Source of the DNA: CAYZGU01 sp964478165
GTDB lineage: Bacteria > Poribacteria > WGA-4E > JAJDTR01
Length of the DNA stretch: 64,000 nucleotides
Reading direction: 5' to 3'
NCBI GenBank assembly: GCA_964478165.1
Contig: CAYZGU010000004.1
Coordinates: 1 to 64,000 of the forward strand
Shown: positions 19,964 to 29,059 of the stretch, in pieces
Layout of the letters: every line of letters begins with the position of its first letter
How positions within the stretch are numbered: position 1 is the first letter of the stretch
Notes under the pieces: generated by a model
Told to the model about the DNA's origin: nothing
Databases searched by the model: none
Seen by the model: the letters and a program-made list of their open reading frames with translations, nothing else
Translations under genes and position numbers: made by a program

Positions 19964-21964
19964 TCAGAATTTAACGGTCAACTCGCCGGTGATCTGCCTA
20001 ACTTCATTTCGGCTGCCGAAAACTTCATATAGATCTCCCGACACGTCAAAATAACGACGGATGAAGTTACGACTGGTTTGCGCTGGATTGAGGTCCGCAT
20101 ATTCGAACCAAAGATTGGCTTTCGACAATATGTCCCAATTCAATCCAATGGAGATGGCGCTGGCGTCACCATCGCTCTTCTGTCGTTGGCGGTTGATTTC
20201 TGGGAACAGAGCCGTTTGGTCAAGGCCTGATGTCCCATCCACGCGTTCTAGGTAGATGTTTAATTCCTTGTATCCATATGGGTTAGGGTCCGTGATGAAT
20301 TTCAGGTTAGCTGCGAGGGTGTTAGTCAATGACTTTGTCTGGAGCGCATAGCTGTTTTCTGCCTTCGGTGGTGTGACGTACCGATTGTCTAGCTCGCTGT
20401 AGGTCAAGTCGCCGGCGAATATGAGATTCCAACGCTCCGATAGGCTATAGTTCCAGAGGAAAGTATTGCTCAGCTCTAATTGATTGCTGTTTTCCTGGAC
20501 GTCGGCATCTGGGTCAATGTCCTCATAATCCTCCGTAAAATTATTATCAGCATTAGTCGCTCTGACGTTGTATAATCCATCCATATGAGACCTCTTCAGG
20601 CTGAATCCTTCCAGCGAATACTGGCGGATGACCAGGTCCCTTTCATTGCGCAGATAGATTTGGCCGAATGGGTCAAGTGTAAGAAAGTCAGTGTCTTTGT
20701 CTTTCTCGTTGTGTTTATCAACCTGATATATTACCCGTCCGACATAGTTCCCTTCGCTATCAAATTTCTGGATGCGCGTAATCACGTAGTGGTAGATCGT
20801 TGCGCGAATGTTTGCCGCTTCTAGATCCTCGTCTTTCTCTGTTTCATTCTCATCATCAGAATATTGACCAAAGTAACGGCGATATTCGGCCTCTTCTAGC
20901 AAACGAATTCGTTCGGTCAAAATATCGAAATCCCATCGTTCGTCCACATTGTTTTGGTCGGTTATCGAAATGCGTGGCCGTCTAGCGGAGCGGAGAATGG
21001 GGTCTTGCAGCCCCGTTCCGTTTGGTGAGATAAGGCCCAATGTTCCACCGGCTGGTAACCGACCCAAGTACCGATTGAATTGGCTTGAGTCCTTAACAAG
21101 AATTTCACCTGTTCTTAGTACGGTGATTACGATGGGTTTGGTAAATTCTCCATTATTCCGTCCCCTCACGCCAAAATCCAGCAGAAAATGTCCATCTATA
21201 TCGAACTTGACCACACGGTGATTGCCCGTATCTGCAATGAGTACATTGTCCAATGTGTCAATGGCAATGTCAGAGGCGTCTCGGTCAAATTCACCGTGCC
21301 CTGCCCCATATCGTCCGAATGCATGCAGTTTATCTCCATTACCGTCAAATTTGTGAATTCGCCCACGTTTTGCATCTAACACGTAGAGCTCGTTTCGGCT
21401 GTTGATGGAAATGCGAAGAGTTCGGTCATGTCCCCTTGGCTGAATTCCAAATGCCGTTTTGCCTTGTTCATCAACGATTAGACTGGCGGGCAAGGCGTGG
21501 TTTGGTTTCACGTCTACTTGATCTACGAAGTAGGTGTGGATTAGTTCTCCTTCTGGATTGAATTTGTAAACACATGGTGCAAAAAGATATATCTTTGGAT
21601 CAGCCGTTTGAGCGATGTGGTGCACGGTGGTTTCAGCGATGTAGATGTTGCCTGCTACATCAACTGCAATGTCACCGGGTTTTTTTAGAACGTTATCAAC
21701 GGCTTGGGGTTCCTCGGGTATCTGCATGAGGAATTTGCCGCTCGATGACAATTTTTGTATTAATCGATTGTCAGTGTCGCTCACGTAAATATTTCCCTCG
21801 AGGTCAAACGCAACGTGGATGTTCGCGCTAAAGGTCCCACCGGTTGAGCCCTTACCTGAGAACTCTCGTTCCAGTTTCAGGAAGCTCACGGCATATACCG
21901 CATTGATGTTGATGACTACGCCCGCCAAGCAAATAGTGAACAGCAACACACCCAATTCTTTCAT
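19964..21964 (-). CDS. NHL-repeat propeller with C-terminal outer-membrane barrel-like domain
   Basis: A 666-residue exported protein. A signal peptide (LLFTICLAGVVININAVYA) is followed by NHL blades in residues 30-300 (VAFDLEGNIYVSDTDNRLIQKL, IAVDVAGNIYIAET, ISINSRNELYVLDAKRGRIHKF, IAIDTLDNVLIADTGNHRVVKF) and another blade near residue 400. From about residue 500 the pattern changes to alternating aromatic beta strands (NTFLWNYSLSERWNLIFAGDL, NTLAANLKFIT, AISIGLNWDILSKANLWFEYAD), ending in ITGELTVKF. A terminal Phe preceded by alternating hydrophobics is typical of outer-membrane barrel proteins. The arrangement suggests a propeller tethered to the outer membrane. A usable AAGGAGCG site precedes the ATG. 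Confidence 0.78.
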   Translation of the reverse strand: MKELGVLLFTICLAGVVININAVYAVSFLKLEREFSGKGSTGGTFSANIHVAFDLEGNIYVSDTDNRLIQKLSSSGKFLMQIPEEPQAVDNVLKKPGDIAVDVAGNIYIAETTVHHIAQTADPKIYLFAPCVYKFNPEGELIHTYFVDQVDVKPNHALPASLIVDEQGKTAFGIQPRGHDRTLRISINSRNELYVLDAKRGRIHKFDGNGDKLHAFGRYGAGHGEFDRDASDIAIDTLDNVLIADTGNHRVVKFDIDGHFLLDFGVRGRNNGEFTKPIVITVLRTGEILVKDSSQFNRYLGRLPAGGTLGLISPNGTGLQDPILRSARRPRISITDQNNVDERWDFDILTERIRLLEEAEYRRYFGQYSDDENETEKDEDLEAANIRATIYHYVITRIQKFDSEGNYVGRVIYQVDKHNEKDKDTDFLTLDPFGQIYLRNERDLVIRQYSLEGFSLKRSHMDGLYNVRATNADNNFTEDYEDIDPDADVQENSNQLELSNTFLWNYSLSERWNLIFAGDLTYSELDNRYVTPPKAENSYALQTKSLTNTLAANLKFITDPNPYGYKELNIYLERVDGTSGLDQTALFPEINRQRQKSDGDASAISIGLNWDILSKANLWFEYADLNPAQTSRNFIRRYFDVSGDLYEVFGSRNEVRQITGELTVKF

Positions 21965-22489
21965 TTATACTAGCGCTCCTTCTCAATCCGTGTTCCTAGA
22001 TCTTCTAATTCATTCTACCAAATCGGTTACTTCCGTTCATTCAACCGCTATGGTCTGTTTTCATACGCCTTCGCGTTTGTAACTAAGTCCTGTTCATACG
22101 GAAAATGATGTGGCAGGCTTGGATTCGCGTGATATCTTCTGGATCAGCCATAGTATTTTCAGATCGGCAGCCTGCAGGGATAATCCTGCGAGATGGGATG
22201 ATGATGAGTCAAAATAGTCCATCAACCGGCTCAGGAATTGTCGGAACGTCATATGACTTGGAGTTGAAAGTGGTCGTCGGAAGTTTCGTAACAAACGAAC
22301 AGCGAATTTCTCCGTTCAGATGCCTGTGATGACATTTAGCATTGTTTCGTGAGCTTACGAGTGCCGTGTGAAGCGATTACAAATCTATTCCGACGAGGGG
22401 TACATGCGTTTGTGGCTGCCACATAAAATCTTTCAGCAGAAGGAAAATTGGCGTGTTAGGCCCGTCGGTACCACTTGGATGACCACCTT
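21965..22489. other. Gap without a confident gene
   Basis: Short opposing frames near 22094-22329 show no recognisable product. The region must hold the promoter of the NHL-repeat gene, but no good -35/-10 pair was found. Confidence 0.4.
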
Positions 22490-23359
22490 TCAGTTCCTAG
22501 AATAATCATCTAGCTCTTGATTGATACAATTTGTCAGCGATGCAAACTCTCCAACATCCAATGTTTCTCCTCGCCTTTGGCCATCGATTCCAAGTTTGTC
22601 AAAAACCTTGTCAAGTAGTCTGGGTGAAACTGATATACTGCTTGACAATATTGCATTCCGTAGCATTTTGCGGCGAAATTGGAATGCTGCACGCACGATT
22701 CGAAAGAACAGCGACTCATTCGCAAGTTCGACTCTTGGATTTTCCAGAATCTTCAGTTTTAGTAGTGATGAATTAACCAGGGGGACTGGGTAGAATTGGT
22801 GCGGTGAGAAATGTCGTATAATCTCAGCGTCGCTACGATAGGAAATGCCAATCGAAAGGGCTCCATAGTCTTTTCCTCCGGGCGAAGCCACAATTCGTTG
22901 GGCAACCTCTGCCTGCATCATTAAGACACACATCCCAATCTGCTTGTAGTGTTCTAATAATTTCCAGAGAATGGGAGTCGTGATGTTATAGGGTAAGTTT
23001 CCAACAACCTTGGTCTGATGACGTGGGAAATCATTGAGAATTGCGCAAAGGTTTAGTCTAAGAATGTCCGCCTGAACAAGAGCGATACGGGGATGATTCT
23101 CGAACTCCTTTTGTAACTCAGCATATAAGTCAGTATCGATTTCAACCCCTATCACCTTTTTTGCAGCCGCTCCTAATGCTGCTGTTAAACAGCCCAGTCC
23201 CGCACCGATTTCCAGGACAACGTCCTCTTTTGTTAGCTCTGCAGCTTTTGCGATACAGGGAAGGGCATTTCTATCGATTAGGAAATTTTGACCGAGTCGT
23301 TTCTTCGGTCGTTTGCCCGTGCGCCTTAAAAACTCGTAAACTTGCTGATGGAGTGTCAT
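22490..23359 (-). CDS. rsmA: 16S rRNA (adenine-1518/1519 N6)-dimethyltransferase
   Basis: RsmA (KsgA) dimethylates two adjacent adenines in the 3' terminal hairpin of 16S rRNA using S-adenosylmethionine. Motifs are RPKKRLGQNFLID, the SAM site VLEIGAGLGCLTAAL, VIGVEID, the catalytic NLPYNITTPI, and QFYPVPLVNSSLL in the second half. The frame is open to a GTG at 23410; ATGs at 23380 and 23359 are alternatives. The last is used because it leaves 18 residues ahead of RPKKRLGQNF, as in the family. None has a clear ribosome binding site. It follows coaBC on the same strand after about 235 bp. Confidence 0.95.
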   Translation of the reverse strand: MTLHQQVYEFLRRTGKRPKKRLGQNFLIDRNALPCIAKAAELTKEDVVLEIGAGLGCLTAALGAAAKKVIGVEIDTDLYAELQKEFENHPRIALVQADILRLNLCAILNDFPRHQTKVVGNLPYNITTPILWKLLEHYKQIGMCVLMMQAEVAQRIVASPGGKDYGALSIGISYRSDAEIIRHFSPHQFYPVPLVNSSLLKLKILENPRVELANESLFFRIVRAAFQFRRKMLRNAILSSSISVSPRLLDKVFDKLGIDGQRRGETLDVGEFASLTNCINQELDDYSRN

Positions 23360-23645
23360 AGGAGCGTGCTCTAATGTCATTGATACACGAAAGTTCTGTT
23401 GAAGTAACACTTAGAATCTGGATGTTCTCTTGCACATTAACTCGGGCATTCGTAATCATCGGAGATATGAATTCAGGCGATCTCCGATGAGGGCCAATCG
23501 CTAGTGGTAAATGCAATCGAATTTTCATTAGGACCCTTCTCCCATGATCCAAAGTCAGAGGTTCAGGAAGCGCAAAGGCCTGAGAGCTATGCTACGGTTT
23601 TGTGGATAGACAGGCGAAAGCAGATGAAGGGCCGATCCGGTTTTG

Positions 23646-24878
23646 TTAATTGGTTTTGGTGATTATTGCGATTATACGATCAAAGATGATATTGGCAACC
23701 TCGTTCTTTGAGAGCATGGGTAGATGTTCACAATTGTCCAATCGGTCCAATAATGTCACTATGTTGGTTTCTTCTTCAAATCCCGCCCCTTCAGCCGATA
23801 TGTCGTTCGCGACAACTAAATCGCAATTTTTCTCTATCAGTTTCTTTCGAGCGTTTTCTAGAACATCGTTCGTTTCCGCCGCAAAGCAGACCGTGATTTG
23901 ATGTTGTTTCTTTCCTCCAAGAAGCAGAGCTATATCGGGATTTCGTTCAAGTGCGACAGTTAGTTGATGCGAGGTTTTCTTGATTTTTCTTGAGGTAAAT
24001 TCTTTAGGACGGTAATCAGCGACAGCCGCTGCCATAATTGCGACATCGGTTTGGTCGAAGGCTTTGAGAACCGCTTGTTGCATTTCAATCGCCGTTTCGA
24101 CATGGTGGATTTCAACGCCGATAGGTGCAGGGATTCTTGTCGGACCAGTAATCAGAATTACCTCCGCACCGCGACGGTAGGCAGTTTCGGCAAGTGCGTA
24201 ACCCATCTTGCCGCTTGATCGATTGCTAATGAATCGGACGGGATCGATATATTCGCGCGTTGGTCCCGCGGTGACCATGACCTTCTTGTTCTGAAGGTCC
24301 TTCGGCCTCGTCAAAAGTTGCGTGATTCGCTCAAGTATTATGTCAATAGAATTGAGCCGTCCCATTCCTTGATGTCCAGACGCGAGATCTCCACTTATGG
24401 GATCGACAAATTCAACACCGTGTTCTTTGAGTTTTTTGATATTTTCTTTTAGAAAATAGTTTTCGTACATGTGCTCTTCCATTGCTGGCGCAATTAGTAT
24501 TGGACAGTGAGTGGAAATCGCAACGGTAGTGAGCGCATCGTCAGCGATGCCATTTGCCATTTTTCCAATGACATTTGCCGTGGCGGGTACCACTGCCAAC
24601 AAATCTGCACAAGCGGCGAGATCTATGTGTGGTGGTTTCCAGTTATCAGCCATGTCGAAAAGATCGACCAGCACGGGGTTACGTGAGACAATCTGAAACT
24701 GCAACGGTTGTATTAATCGTGTCGCATTTTGCGTCATGACAACGTGGACGGAAGCACCACGTTTTACTAGTTGGCTCGCCAGATCCACCGCTTTGTGAAT
24801 CGCAATGCCGCCTGGAATTCCGAGGACAATTTTTTTTTCGTTTAATTTCATGGGTTTGTGTGAGCGATGGAGGAACAT
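23646..24878 (-). CDS. coaBC: Bifunctional phosphopantothenoylcysteine decarboxylase / phosphopantothenate-cysteine ligase
   Basis: CoaBC makes 4'-phosphopantetheine in coenzyme A synthesis. The FMN-dependent CoaC half (to about residue 190) shows GIPGGIAIHKAVDLASQL, the active-site His in PPHIDLAACADLL, PATANVIGKMANGIADD and PAMEEHMYEN. The CoaB half shows VMVTAGPTREYIDPVRFISN, RSSGKMG, MAAAVADYRP, KIKK and CFAAET. The clamp motif that usually reads ACGxxGxGRM reads ASGHQGMGRL here, so the usual Cys is Ser. The start may be 24878 (AAGGA very close) or 24851 (MKLNEKK). Neighbours gmk and yicC are frequent companions. Confidence 0.95.
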   Translation of the reverse strand: MFLHRSHKPMKLNEKKIVLGIPGGIAIHKAVDLASQLVKRGASVHVVMTQNATRLIQPLQFQIVSRNPVLVDLFDMADNWKPPHIDLAACADLLAVVPATANVIGKMANGIADDALTTVAISTHCPILIAPAMEEHMYENYFLKENIKKLKEHGVEFVDPISGDLASGHQGMGRLNSIDIILERITQLLTRPKDLQNKKVMVTAGPTREYIDPVRFISNRSSGKMGYALAETAYRRGAEVILITGPTRIPAPIGVEIHHVETAIEMQQAVLKAFDQTDVAIMAAAVADYRPKEFTSRKIKKTSHQLTVALERNPDIALLLGGKKQHQITVCFAAETNDVLENARKKLIEKNCDLVVANDISAEGAGFEEETNIVTLLDRLDNCEHLPMLSKNEVANIIFDRIIAIITKTN

Positions 24879-25006
24879 GTTCCTTGGTATTCGCGGTCGA
24901 AACCTCGGTGAAATTGCAATATTACAAGTGTATAGACATATGGGATGAGCGTCAATGAATGCTTATTCTAGAAACTTTCACGTGGCTAATCATCGGTTAT
25001 CGATAG

Positions 25007-25657
25007 TCAGTTCTGGTTTGACCGAGCGCGAGAAAATTCCTGATTAATCGATTCCAGAAACTGGTTGTCAATGCGACAGCATTCCGCGTAAATTATGTGT
25101 TGAATCTGCTCCACGGTCTGATCTATGGCATCGTCTACATTAATCACACAGTAGTCATAGTCTTTAACGTAGGCAATCTCAGATCGTGCAATTGCGAGGC
25201 GCTGGTCAAGCTCCTGGTCCGATTCGGTTTGTCTGTGACGAAGACGCTTCTCCAAGCTTGTAAATGAGGGTGGAAGAATAAATATGGACACACTCTTGAG
25301 ATTGTATGATTTTAGTTCCATCGCCCCATGAACATCGATTTCTAGAACGAGGTTCCTACCTTTGGCTAATGGCAACTCAATCTCCGCCTTCAACGTTCCG
25401 TAGTAATTTTTTCCGTATTGAGTCCATTCAATAAAACCGTTTTGTTCAAGGAGCGCCTCAAAGTCTGATAGAGAAAGGAAGTGATAGTTAATGCCATCAA
25501 TCTCATTTGGCCGAGGTTGTCGTGTGGTCACAGAAACCGAGCGGTTTAATTCCGGATTTGACTGGCAGAGTGCATCAACAACGCTTGTTTTACCGGAGCC
25601 AGATGGGCCTGAGATTACAATTAATAACCCTTGCTGGACACGCTGTTTATTCCACAT
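25007..25657 (-). CDS. gmk: Guanylate kinase
   Basis: A 216-residue cytoplasmic enzyme converting GMP and ATP to GDP and ADP. It has the P-loop VISGPSGSGKTSVVDAL, the GMP-binding region SVSVTTRQPRPNEIDGINYHF and FIEWTQYGKNYYGT, the acidic LEIDVHGA segment, and a lid region RLRHRQTESDQELDQRL. The length fits the family. Its first 11 bases overlap the end of yicC, so the two are translationally coupled. Confidence 0.96.
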   Translation of the reverse strand: MWNKQRVQQGLLIVISGPSGSGKTSVVDALCQSNPELNRSVSVTTRQPRPNEIDGINYHFLSLSDFEALLEQNGFIEWTQYGKNYYGTLKAEIELPLAKGRNLVLEIDVHGAMELKSYNLKSVSIFILPPSFTSLEKRLRHRQTESDQELDQRLAIARSEIAYVKDYDYCVINVDDAIDQTVEQIQHIIYAECCRIDNQFLESINQEFSRARSNQN

Positions 25658-26531
25658 TCTGAACGATTTCCCGGATTTTTTCGATTTCGGTCTTCAGAGA
25701 AACACAAACGGAAGAAAGTGTCAGTTCGGAAGCTTTGGAGGTGATGGTATTTACTTCTCGGTTCATTTCTTGGAGTAGAAAATCCAGCTGGCGACCAACC
25801 GGGTTTGTTGCTTGTAGATGCATTTCGAATTGTGCACAGTGACTTTCAAGTCTTACGAGTTCTTCCGTCACGTCTGTCCGGGATGCAATGACACCAGCTT
25901 CCATGGCAAGACGATTTTGGTCAATTTCAATACGCCCCTCAAAGAGTTCGTTCAGACGAGCTTCAAGTTTGCCTTGTGTGGTCTTGACTGCATCCTTGAG
26001 TGCACGTGTGAGTTCCCGGACGTGGCATTTAATCGAATTCAGGAGTTGGGAAATTGCCTCAGACATCGCCCGACCCTCGATACGTTTTGTGACATCCAAA
26101 CTGTCGAGCGTTTTCTTTAGTAGGGATTGGATTTCATGCCACGTCGAATCTTCGTCGATAGTAGGTTGTTGCAACGTGAAAACTCCAGAAAGTTTTGCCA
26201 CGTCGCATGCCGGGATTTCGCCTGACTGCCGAAGTTCCTTTTGAAGCCTCGTAAGTCCAGCATGATACTCCTTTGCTAGAGCTACGTTGAGCGATAGGTG
26301 AGTACTCAAAGAGGAATCGTTTTCAGAGAGCTCCACTCCAACCTGCGCTTGTCCTCTGTGGACATGGTGTCGGACCGCACTAAGAATGCGATGTTCAAAC
26401 TGTGAAAGGAGAGATGGCAAGCGGACGGTGATGTTGGAATGTCGATGATTCCACGCTTTCAGTTCAATTGTCAATCTGCCCAAGGCTGTTTCCGAATCGT
26501 GACGGCTATAACCTGTCATGCTTTTAATCAT
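25647..26531 (-). CDS. YicC family endoribonuclease
   Basis: A 294-residue protein of the YicC/YloC family, whose E. coli member is reported to act as an endoribonuclease. It has the conserved opening IKSMTGYSRHDSE, the LKAWNHRHSNITVRLP block (usually SVNHRY in relatives), the GRIEIDQNRLAMEAGVIASRTDVTEEL region and the closing GRQLDFLLQEMNREVNTITSK and EIEKIREIVQNVE. Linkage with gmk is common for this family and supports the call. It begins 16 bp after the ferredoxin stop. Confidence 0.94.
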   Translation of the reverse strand: MIKSMTGYSRHDSETALGRLTIELKAWNHRHSNITVRLPSLLSQFEHRILSAVRHHVHRGQAQVGVELSENDSSLSTHLSLNVALAKEYHAGLTRLQKELRQSGEIPACDVAKLSGVFTLQQPTIDEDSTWHEIQSLLKKTLDSLDVTKRIEGRAMSEAISQLLNSIKCHVRELTRALKDAVKTTQGKLEARLNELFEGRIEIDQNRLAMEAGVIASRTDVTEELVRLESHCAQFEMHLQATNPVGRQLDFLLQEMNREVNTITSKASELTLSSVCVSLKTEIEKIREIVQNVE

Positions 26532-26547
26532 GAAGCATACCTGTTCC

Positions 26548-27006
26548 TTAATCGGCAGCCTCTTCTAATTCAATGAGCACCGGTGACTCTACTCGGATTG
26601 CGTCCTTGATACAGACTTCCTCGCACAGCTTACAGCCGACACAGTCTTTGGGTTTGGCAAGTTCACAAATTCCGAAGAAGCTTTCAGCGTGTTCACCGGT
26701 ATCGGGATTCTTAAGTTCAAGGCAATCCCACGGGCAGACATGCACACAGAAATCACACCCTGAACAGAGTTCTTCGTAAATGACCGCAATCGGTCGTTGT
26801 CCGGGGCGCCTGATGAACTTGGCAACTTCGCCATGTTGATCATGAATTGCTTCCACCGGACAGACCATCCCGCACGCGCTGCAGTCGATACAAACGTCTG
26901 GGTCAATGTCATGAAGTTTATTCCGATCTCCGGTGATTGCGTCAACGGGACAATTCGTCAGGCACGCCATGCACCCAATACACTCATCTGTGATATAGTA
27001 AGCCAT
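26548..27006 (-). CDS. Ferredoxin with four [4Fe-4S] cluster motifs
   Basis: A 152-residue iron-sulphur protein with four CxxCxxCxxxC sets: CIGCMACLTNCP, CIDCSACGMVCP, CSGCDFCVHVCP and CVGCKLCEEVC. All 16 cysteines are present, so two bacterial-type 2x[4Fe-4S] domains appear to be joined. The stretch around LKNPDTGEHAESFFGI separates the last two motifs. It probably acts as a cytoplasmic electron carrier or as a polyferredoxin subunit. The redox partner is not encoded nearby. A GGAGGT lies about 17 bases ahead of the ATG, farther than usual. Confidence 0.92.
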   Translation of the reverse strand: MAYYITDECIGCMACLTNCPVDAITGDRNKLHDIDPDVCIDCSACGMVCPVEAIHDQHGEVAKFIRRPGQRPIAVIYEELCSGCDFCVHVCPWDCLELKNPDTGEHAESFFGICELAKPKDCVGCKLCEEVCIKDAIRVESPVLIELEEAAD

Positions 27007-27723
27007 TTAGGTTTTTGCTTTTACCTCCGTTCTGGAAAAATTGCCTGTCGCAATTTCTGTTTTCTTTGCCATCAGAGGGGTTTTCATTAGGAGATCCGAA
27101 AATCCCGCTCGCATGCTCGTTATTATAACACGTGCGCACACGGTAAATCAAACCGGAACGAAATGCATGTTTCAGGCAGGTTTGAATTTTCAAGAACTTC
27201 GAGAAAATGTGGTTCAAGCATGGTCGTCAATCCTCTGCGGGCCTGTGGCGAGAGATGGGGAAGGGACTGCGCCATCCAGATTGTTGCAAATCGCAGTTGC
27301 CTAGTTCTATTTTCTAATTGCTTATCCATTTTTCCAGGACACTTCTTCAGGGTATGATCATAGTTATGTTTCATCGTTAAACATCGTGGGTGCTATCATT
27401 TCGGTGTGCAGTTGCAAACGAATTGGCAGCAAATGATAAACATTCAACGCTATCGAAGCTTAGGTTGTTCAATTGTTTTGTTAAACCCGATTCATTGGCT
27501 CATGATAGCGATGGCGACTCGCTTCGTTAATGGTTCGATGGCTTGGGTACGCCAGTAGATTGCCTCAAGCACAGATAGTCAGTATGGTGCGAGATAGTTC
27601 TTTAAAGCATTATTCGGTTGAAGAGATTGGTGAGCGAATCATCGCATTTGTCTAGTTGTCTGCTGTCTATGGCTAACCAGTAATTTTTAATGGAATCGCT
27701 CTGAATTCTAACCTCCTGTTCGC
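27007..27723. other. Gap without a confident gene
   Basis: The region is divergent, between the ferredoxin operon and the CADD-like gene. A minus-strand frame at 27123-27374 (MDKQLENRTRQLRFATIWMAQ in part) looks moderately protein-like but has no family likeness and is not called. The end of the gap runs into the promoter at 27724. Confidence 0.4.
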
Positions 27724-27752
27724 TTGACAGTCGAATGGAGGTGTGCTATAAT
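27724..27752 (+). promoter_or_regulatory. Perfect consensus sigma-70 promoter
   Basis: TTGACA (27724-27729), a spacer of exactly 17 bases and TATAAT (27747-27752) form a full consensus promoter. Transcription should begin near 27759, about 35 bases ahead of the ATG at 27794. It implies strong constitutive expression of the downstream gene. Confidence 0.85.
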
Positions 27753-27793
27753 CCTGGCGTGTACCATCAATCCTCAGAATGGAGAAGAAAGTT

Positions 27794-28381
27794 ATGAGCA
27801 TTAAGCAACGCTTAGACGCGAAGATTTCGAGTTGGGACCTACTGAAGAGCCCATTTTATCAGGCTTGGAGTGCCGGAACATTGCCCCGAGAAGCCTTGCG
27901 TACGTATGCACGTGAATATGGTGCCTTAATCTCGCTTATGCCTTATGGCTGGGAAACCTTGGACGATGAAGAGATTGCTCGAGAAGAAAGAGCACATCTT
28001 GAATTGTGGCAGGATTTTGCGCAGGATTTGCACACTGAGGTTGGAGAAGCCTGTATTCCGCAAGTTGATAACCTAGTCCAAACATCGAAACGGCTGTTTG
28101 CCAATGCGACAACTGCACTTGGCGCGCTTTACGCCTTTGAGTCACAGCAACCAGCCACCGCCAAATCGAAGCTTGAAGGTCTGAAGGCATTTTACAACGT
28201 GGGTCGCACCGGTGAGTCTTACTTTGAGATTCACTCACACAACGAGCATGAGAGTGAGAAACTCCTCCATCGTATTGCCGCACTTTCAACCGAGGAACAG
28301 GGAGAAGTGATTCACGCTTGTGAGACAATGAGTGTTGCACTTTGGGATGCTCTCAATGGGATATACGACGCTGAAGGTTAG
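27794..28381 (+). CDS. Iron-containing redox enzyme, CADD/TenA/PqqC-like (haem-oxygenase fold)
   Basis: The ATG at 27794 (MSIKQRLDAK) is preferred over 27779 because GGAGAAGAA sits at the right distance, giving 195 residues. The protein is all-helical and shows the putative di-iron pattern of the CADD-like group: an acidic/His helix EEIAREERAHLELW, FESQQPATAKSKLEGLKAFY and YFEIHSHNEHESEKL. Family members include chlamydial CADD, linked to para-aminobenzoate synthesis, and PqqC-like oxidases. The exact reaction here is unknown. The gene is expressed from a perfect consensus promoter and seems monocistronic. Confidence 0.85.
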   Translation: MSIKQRLDAKISSWDLLKSPFYQAWSAGTLPREALRTYAREYGALISLMPYGWETLDDEEIAREERAHLELWQDFAQDLHTEVGEACIPQVDNLVQTSKRLFANATTALGALYAFESQQPATAKSKLEGLKAFYNVGRTGESYFEIHSHNEHESEKLLHRIAALSTEEQGEVIHACETMSVALWDALNGIYDAEG

Positions 28382-28602
28382 TGACTGAGTTCTTTGGTGT
28401 GTCCGCATGACGAACAGCAGGCTGGCTTACCAAGTCCGAAGATTGAAATATTGTAGAGGGTGTTCTTGCTTGTTTTCGACTTCCTATCGTTGCCCATCGT
28501 GGATGAGGTCTTTCTTCTAATGCTGTGTGCTAATGGCCAGCCTACTAGAACCGAGTGGCCTAATCTATTGGTGCCTAGTTCCTGAGCGTTTCAATAGTTG
28601 CC

Positions 28603-29004
28603 ATGGCCATCAAGAATTCAATCAATGCGCGTCATGCCGTTACTCAATATTGTGAAGCACTTGTCGCCGGCGATCTTCAGCGCTTGGCAGAACTGCTATC
28701 CTCGGCGGACTATTGCATCAAGGTCGGTACAGATGTGGGTGAAATTGTTAAAGGGGGTAGAAACGTACTTGATTACTATTTTGACCATGTCAGAAGTACA
28801 GACGATTTTTCCATTAGACTCGAAGACCTCGATGTTCAGGAAAGAGGGAACGCCGCCTGGTTTTTTTCACAACAACTCTGGAGTCTTAAGTGGCTTGGGG
28901 TTCGTGAGGAACTGATGGTGCGTATGACAGGAGTGCTCGAAAAGGAAGGCGAGGTCTGGAAAATCGTCCAGATCCACGCGTCGCTGGGCTGGCCTGCAGA
29001 CTGA
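28603..29004 (+). CDS. NTF2-like (SnoaL-type) small protein
   Basis: A 133-residue single-domain protein with the cone-shaped NTF2 pattern: helices AVTQYCEALVAGDLQRLAELL, then strands FSIRLEDLDVQERGNAAWFFSQQ, EELMVRMTGVLEKEGEVWKIVQIHAS. Related proteins are polyketide cyclases, isomerases or stress proteins of unknown role (DUF4440/SnoaL). The next gene starts 55 bp downstream on the same strand, so co-transcription is possible. No ribosome binding site is obvious. Confidence 0.78.
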   Translation: MAIKNSINARHAVTQYCEALVAGDLQRLAELLSSADYCIKVGTDVGEIVKGGRNVLDYYFDHVRSTDDFSIRLEDLDVQERGNAAWFFSQQLWSLKWLGVREELMVRMTGVLEKEGEVWKIVQIHASLGWPAD

Positions 29005-29059
29005 TCTCGACTTGCCGTATGTCCAAGTGTCAACGGAAAGTTCTTGAAGATGTGTAGAG

